DNA of 21,767 nt from a virus, in the IMG/VR virus record IMGVR_UViG_3300046524_000125, positions 1-21,767 of that record; one strand, given 5' to 3'. Below, piece after piece: positions 21,451 through 21,767 of the stretch. The position numbers and the translations under genes are program-made. Position 1 is the first letter of the stretch, and each line of letters starts with the position of its first letter. The notes below the pieces were generated by a model. The model had not been told where the DNA came from. It ran no database searches and saw only the letters and a program-made list of their open reading frames with translations.

Positions 21451-21767
21451 CACATACACACTTATCTGCCGACATTGCGGACGCACTCCAAGATTTGAAG
21501 ACACACCGGGAGGTTTGGCGGTCTGCACTTCTCAAACAGCAGACGCCGTTCGGCTCTGATGACGACGGTAGCTACTGGGCTCACGAACTTAAGGTTTTCG
21601 ATCGGACGTTCTCCGCGCTCGAAAAGCTCGTGCTCAGTGAACCGCAGCAAGTCAAAGTGACGGAAGCGCTTGAGGAATGGCGTATGGCGCGACAGGACGT
21701 CTTTGACAACACCACGAAGATTTCCGAGGAAAACGTCGCGCGATGGAAGAGGCTTTCGGATGCTGAG
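21447..21767 (+). CDS. Unknown early protein, C-terminus beyond window
   Basis: ATG at 21447 overlaps the stop of the previous gene (ATGA), with AGAGGGGG upstream as ribosome site. The frame is open to the end of the window, 107 codons. The product is helical and charged (SADIADALQDLKTHREVWRS; VFDRTFSALEKLVLSEPQQV; VTEALEEWRMARQDVFDNTT), with a possible coiled coil. No family is recognised. Confidence 0.6.
   Translation, partial: MTHTHLSADIADALQDLKTHREVWRSALLKQQTPFGSDDDGSYWAHELKVFDRTFSALEKLVLSEPQQVKVTEALEEWRMARQDVFDNTTKISEENVARWKRLSDAE

Overview
The window is part of the genome of a tailed phage, most probably a podovirus with SU10/phiEco32-like head and neck proteins. The evidence is a DUF5309-type (SU10-like) major capsid protein, a P22/SU10-type portal, an SU10-type adaptor, a large terminase, a gp10/nozzle-like tail protein, a virion transglycosylase and two tail-fibre genes. 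No tail-tube, tape-measure or sheath gene is visible. No integrase, tRNA or rRNA gene was recognised. The host cannot be named from sequence alone; the transglycosylase and short-tail proteins suit a Gram-negative host, but this is inference.

Positions 1-17100 form a densely packed late (virion) cluster, all on the minus strand and so transcribed right to left. In transcription order it holds: a collar-domain tail fibre (17100-16216), a 62-aa protein, the nozzle/tail protein, a 57-aa protein, a GNAT-like 123-aa protein, three probable ejection proteins including a transglycosylase, a putative small terminase, the large terminase, an endonuclease VII-family HNH nuclease, the portal, two small proteins, an acidic scaffold, the major capsid protein, a 108-aa protein, the adaptor, and a second fibre gene that runs off the left end. 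Many genes overlap or abut (TAATG and TAAATG junctions). The only clear internal signal is an intrinsic terminator between the capsid gene and the 108-aa gene.

Positions 17101-18087 are a roughly 1-kb intergenic region between the divergent late and plus-strand clusters. It is rich in CTAG/CCTAGG motifs, carries a 15-bp direct repeat flanking a very GC-rich core, and has an 11-bp inverted repeat about 150 bp before the first plus-strand gene. It is a candidate control region or origin.

Positions 18088-21767 carry plus-strand, probably early, genes: a MoxR/CobS-like AAA+ ATPase, a partner resembling a VWA-like (DUF7192-type) protein, and then a run of very small unknown proteins. These genes share recurring initiation leaders. 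One type has GGAGCTAGA..CCAATG and the other AACGCGCGAGG followed by ATG. The ATPase plus VWA-like pair and the repeated leaders are the least ordinary content. Separately, TAGCT/AGCTA is about three-fold over-represented by hand count over the whole window, independent of reading frame.
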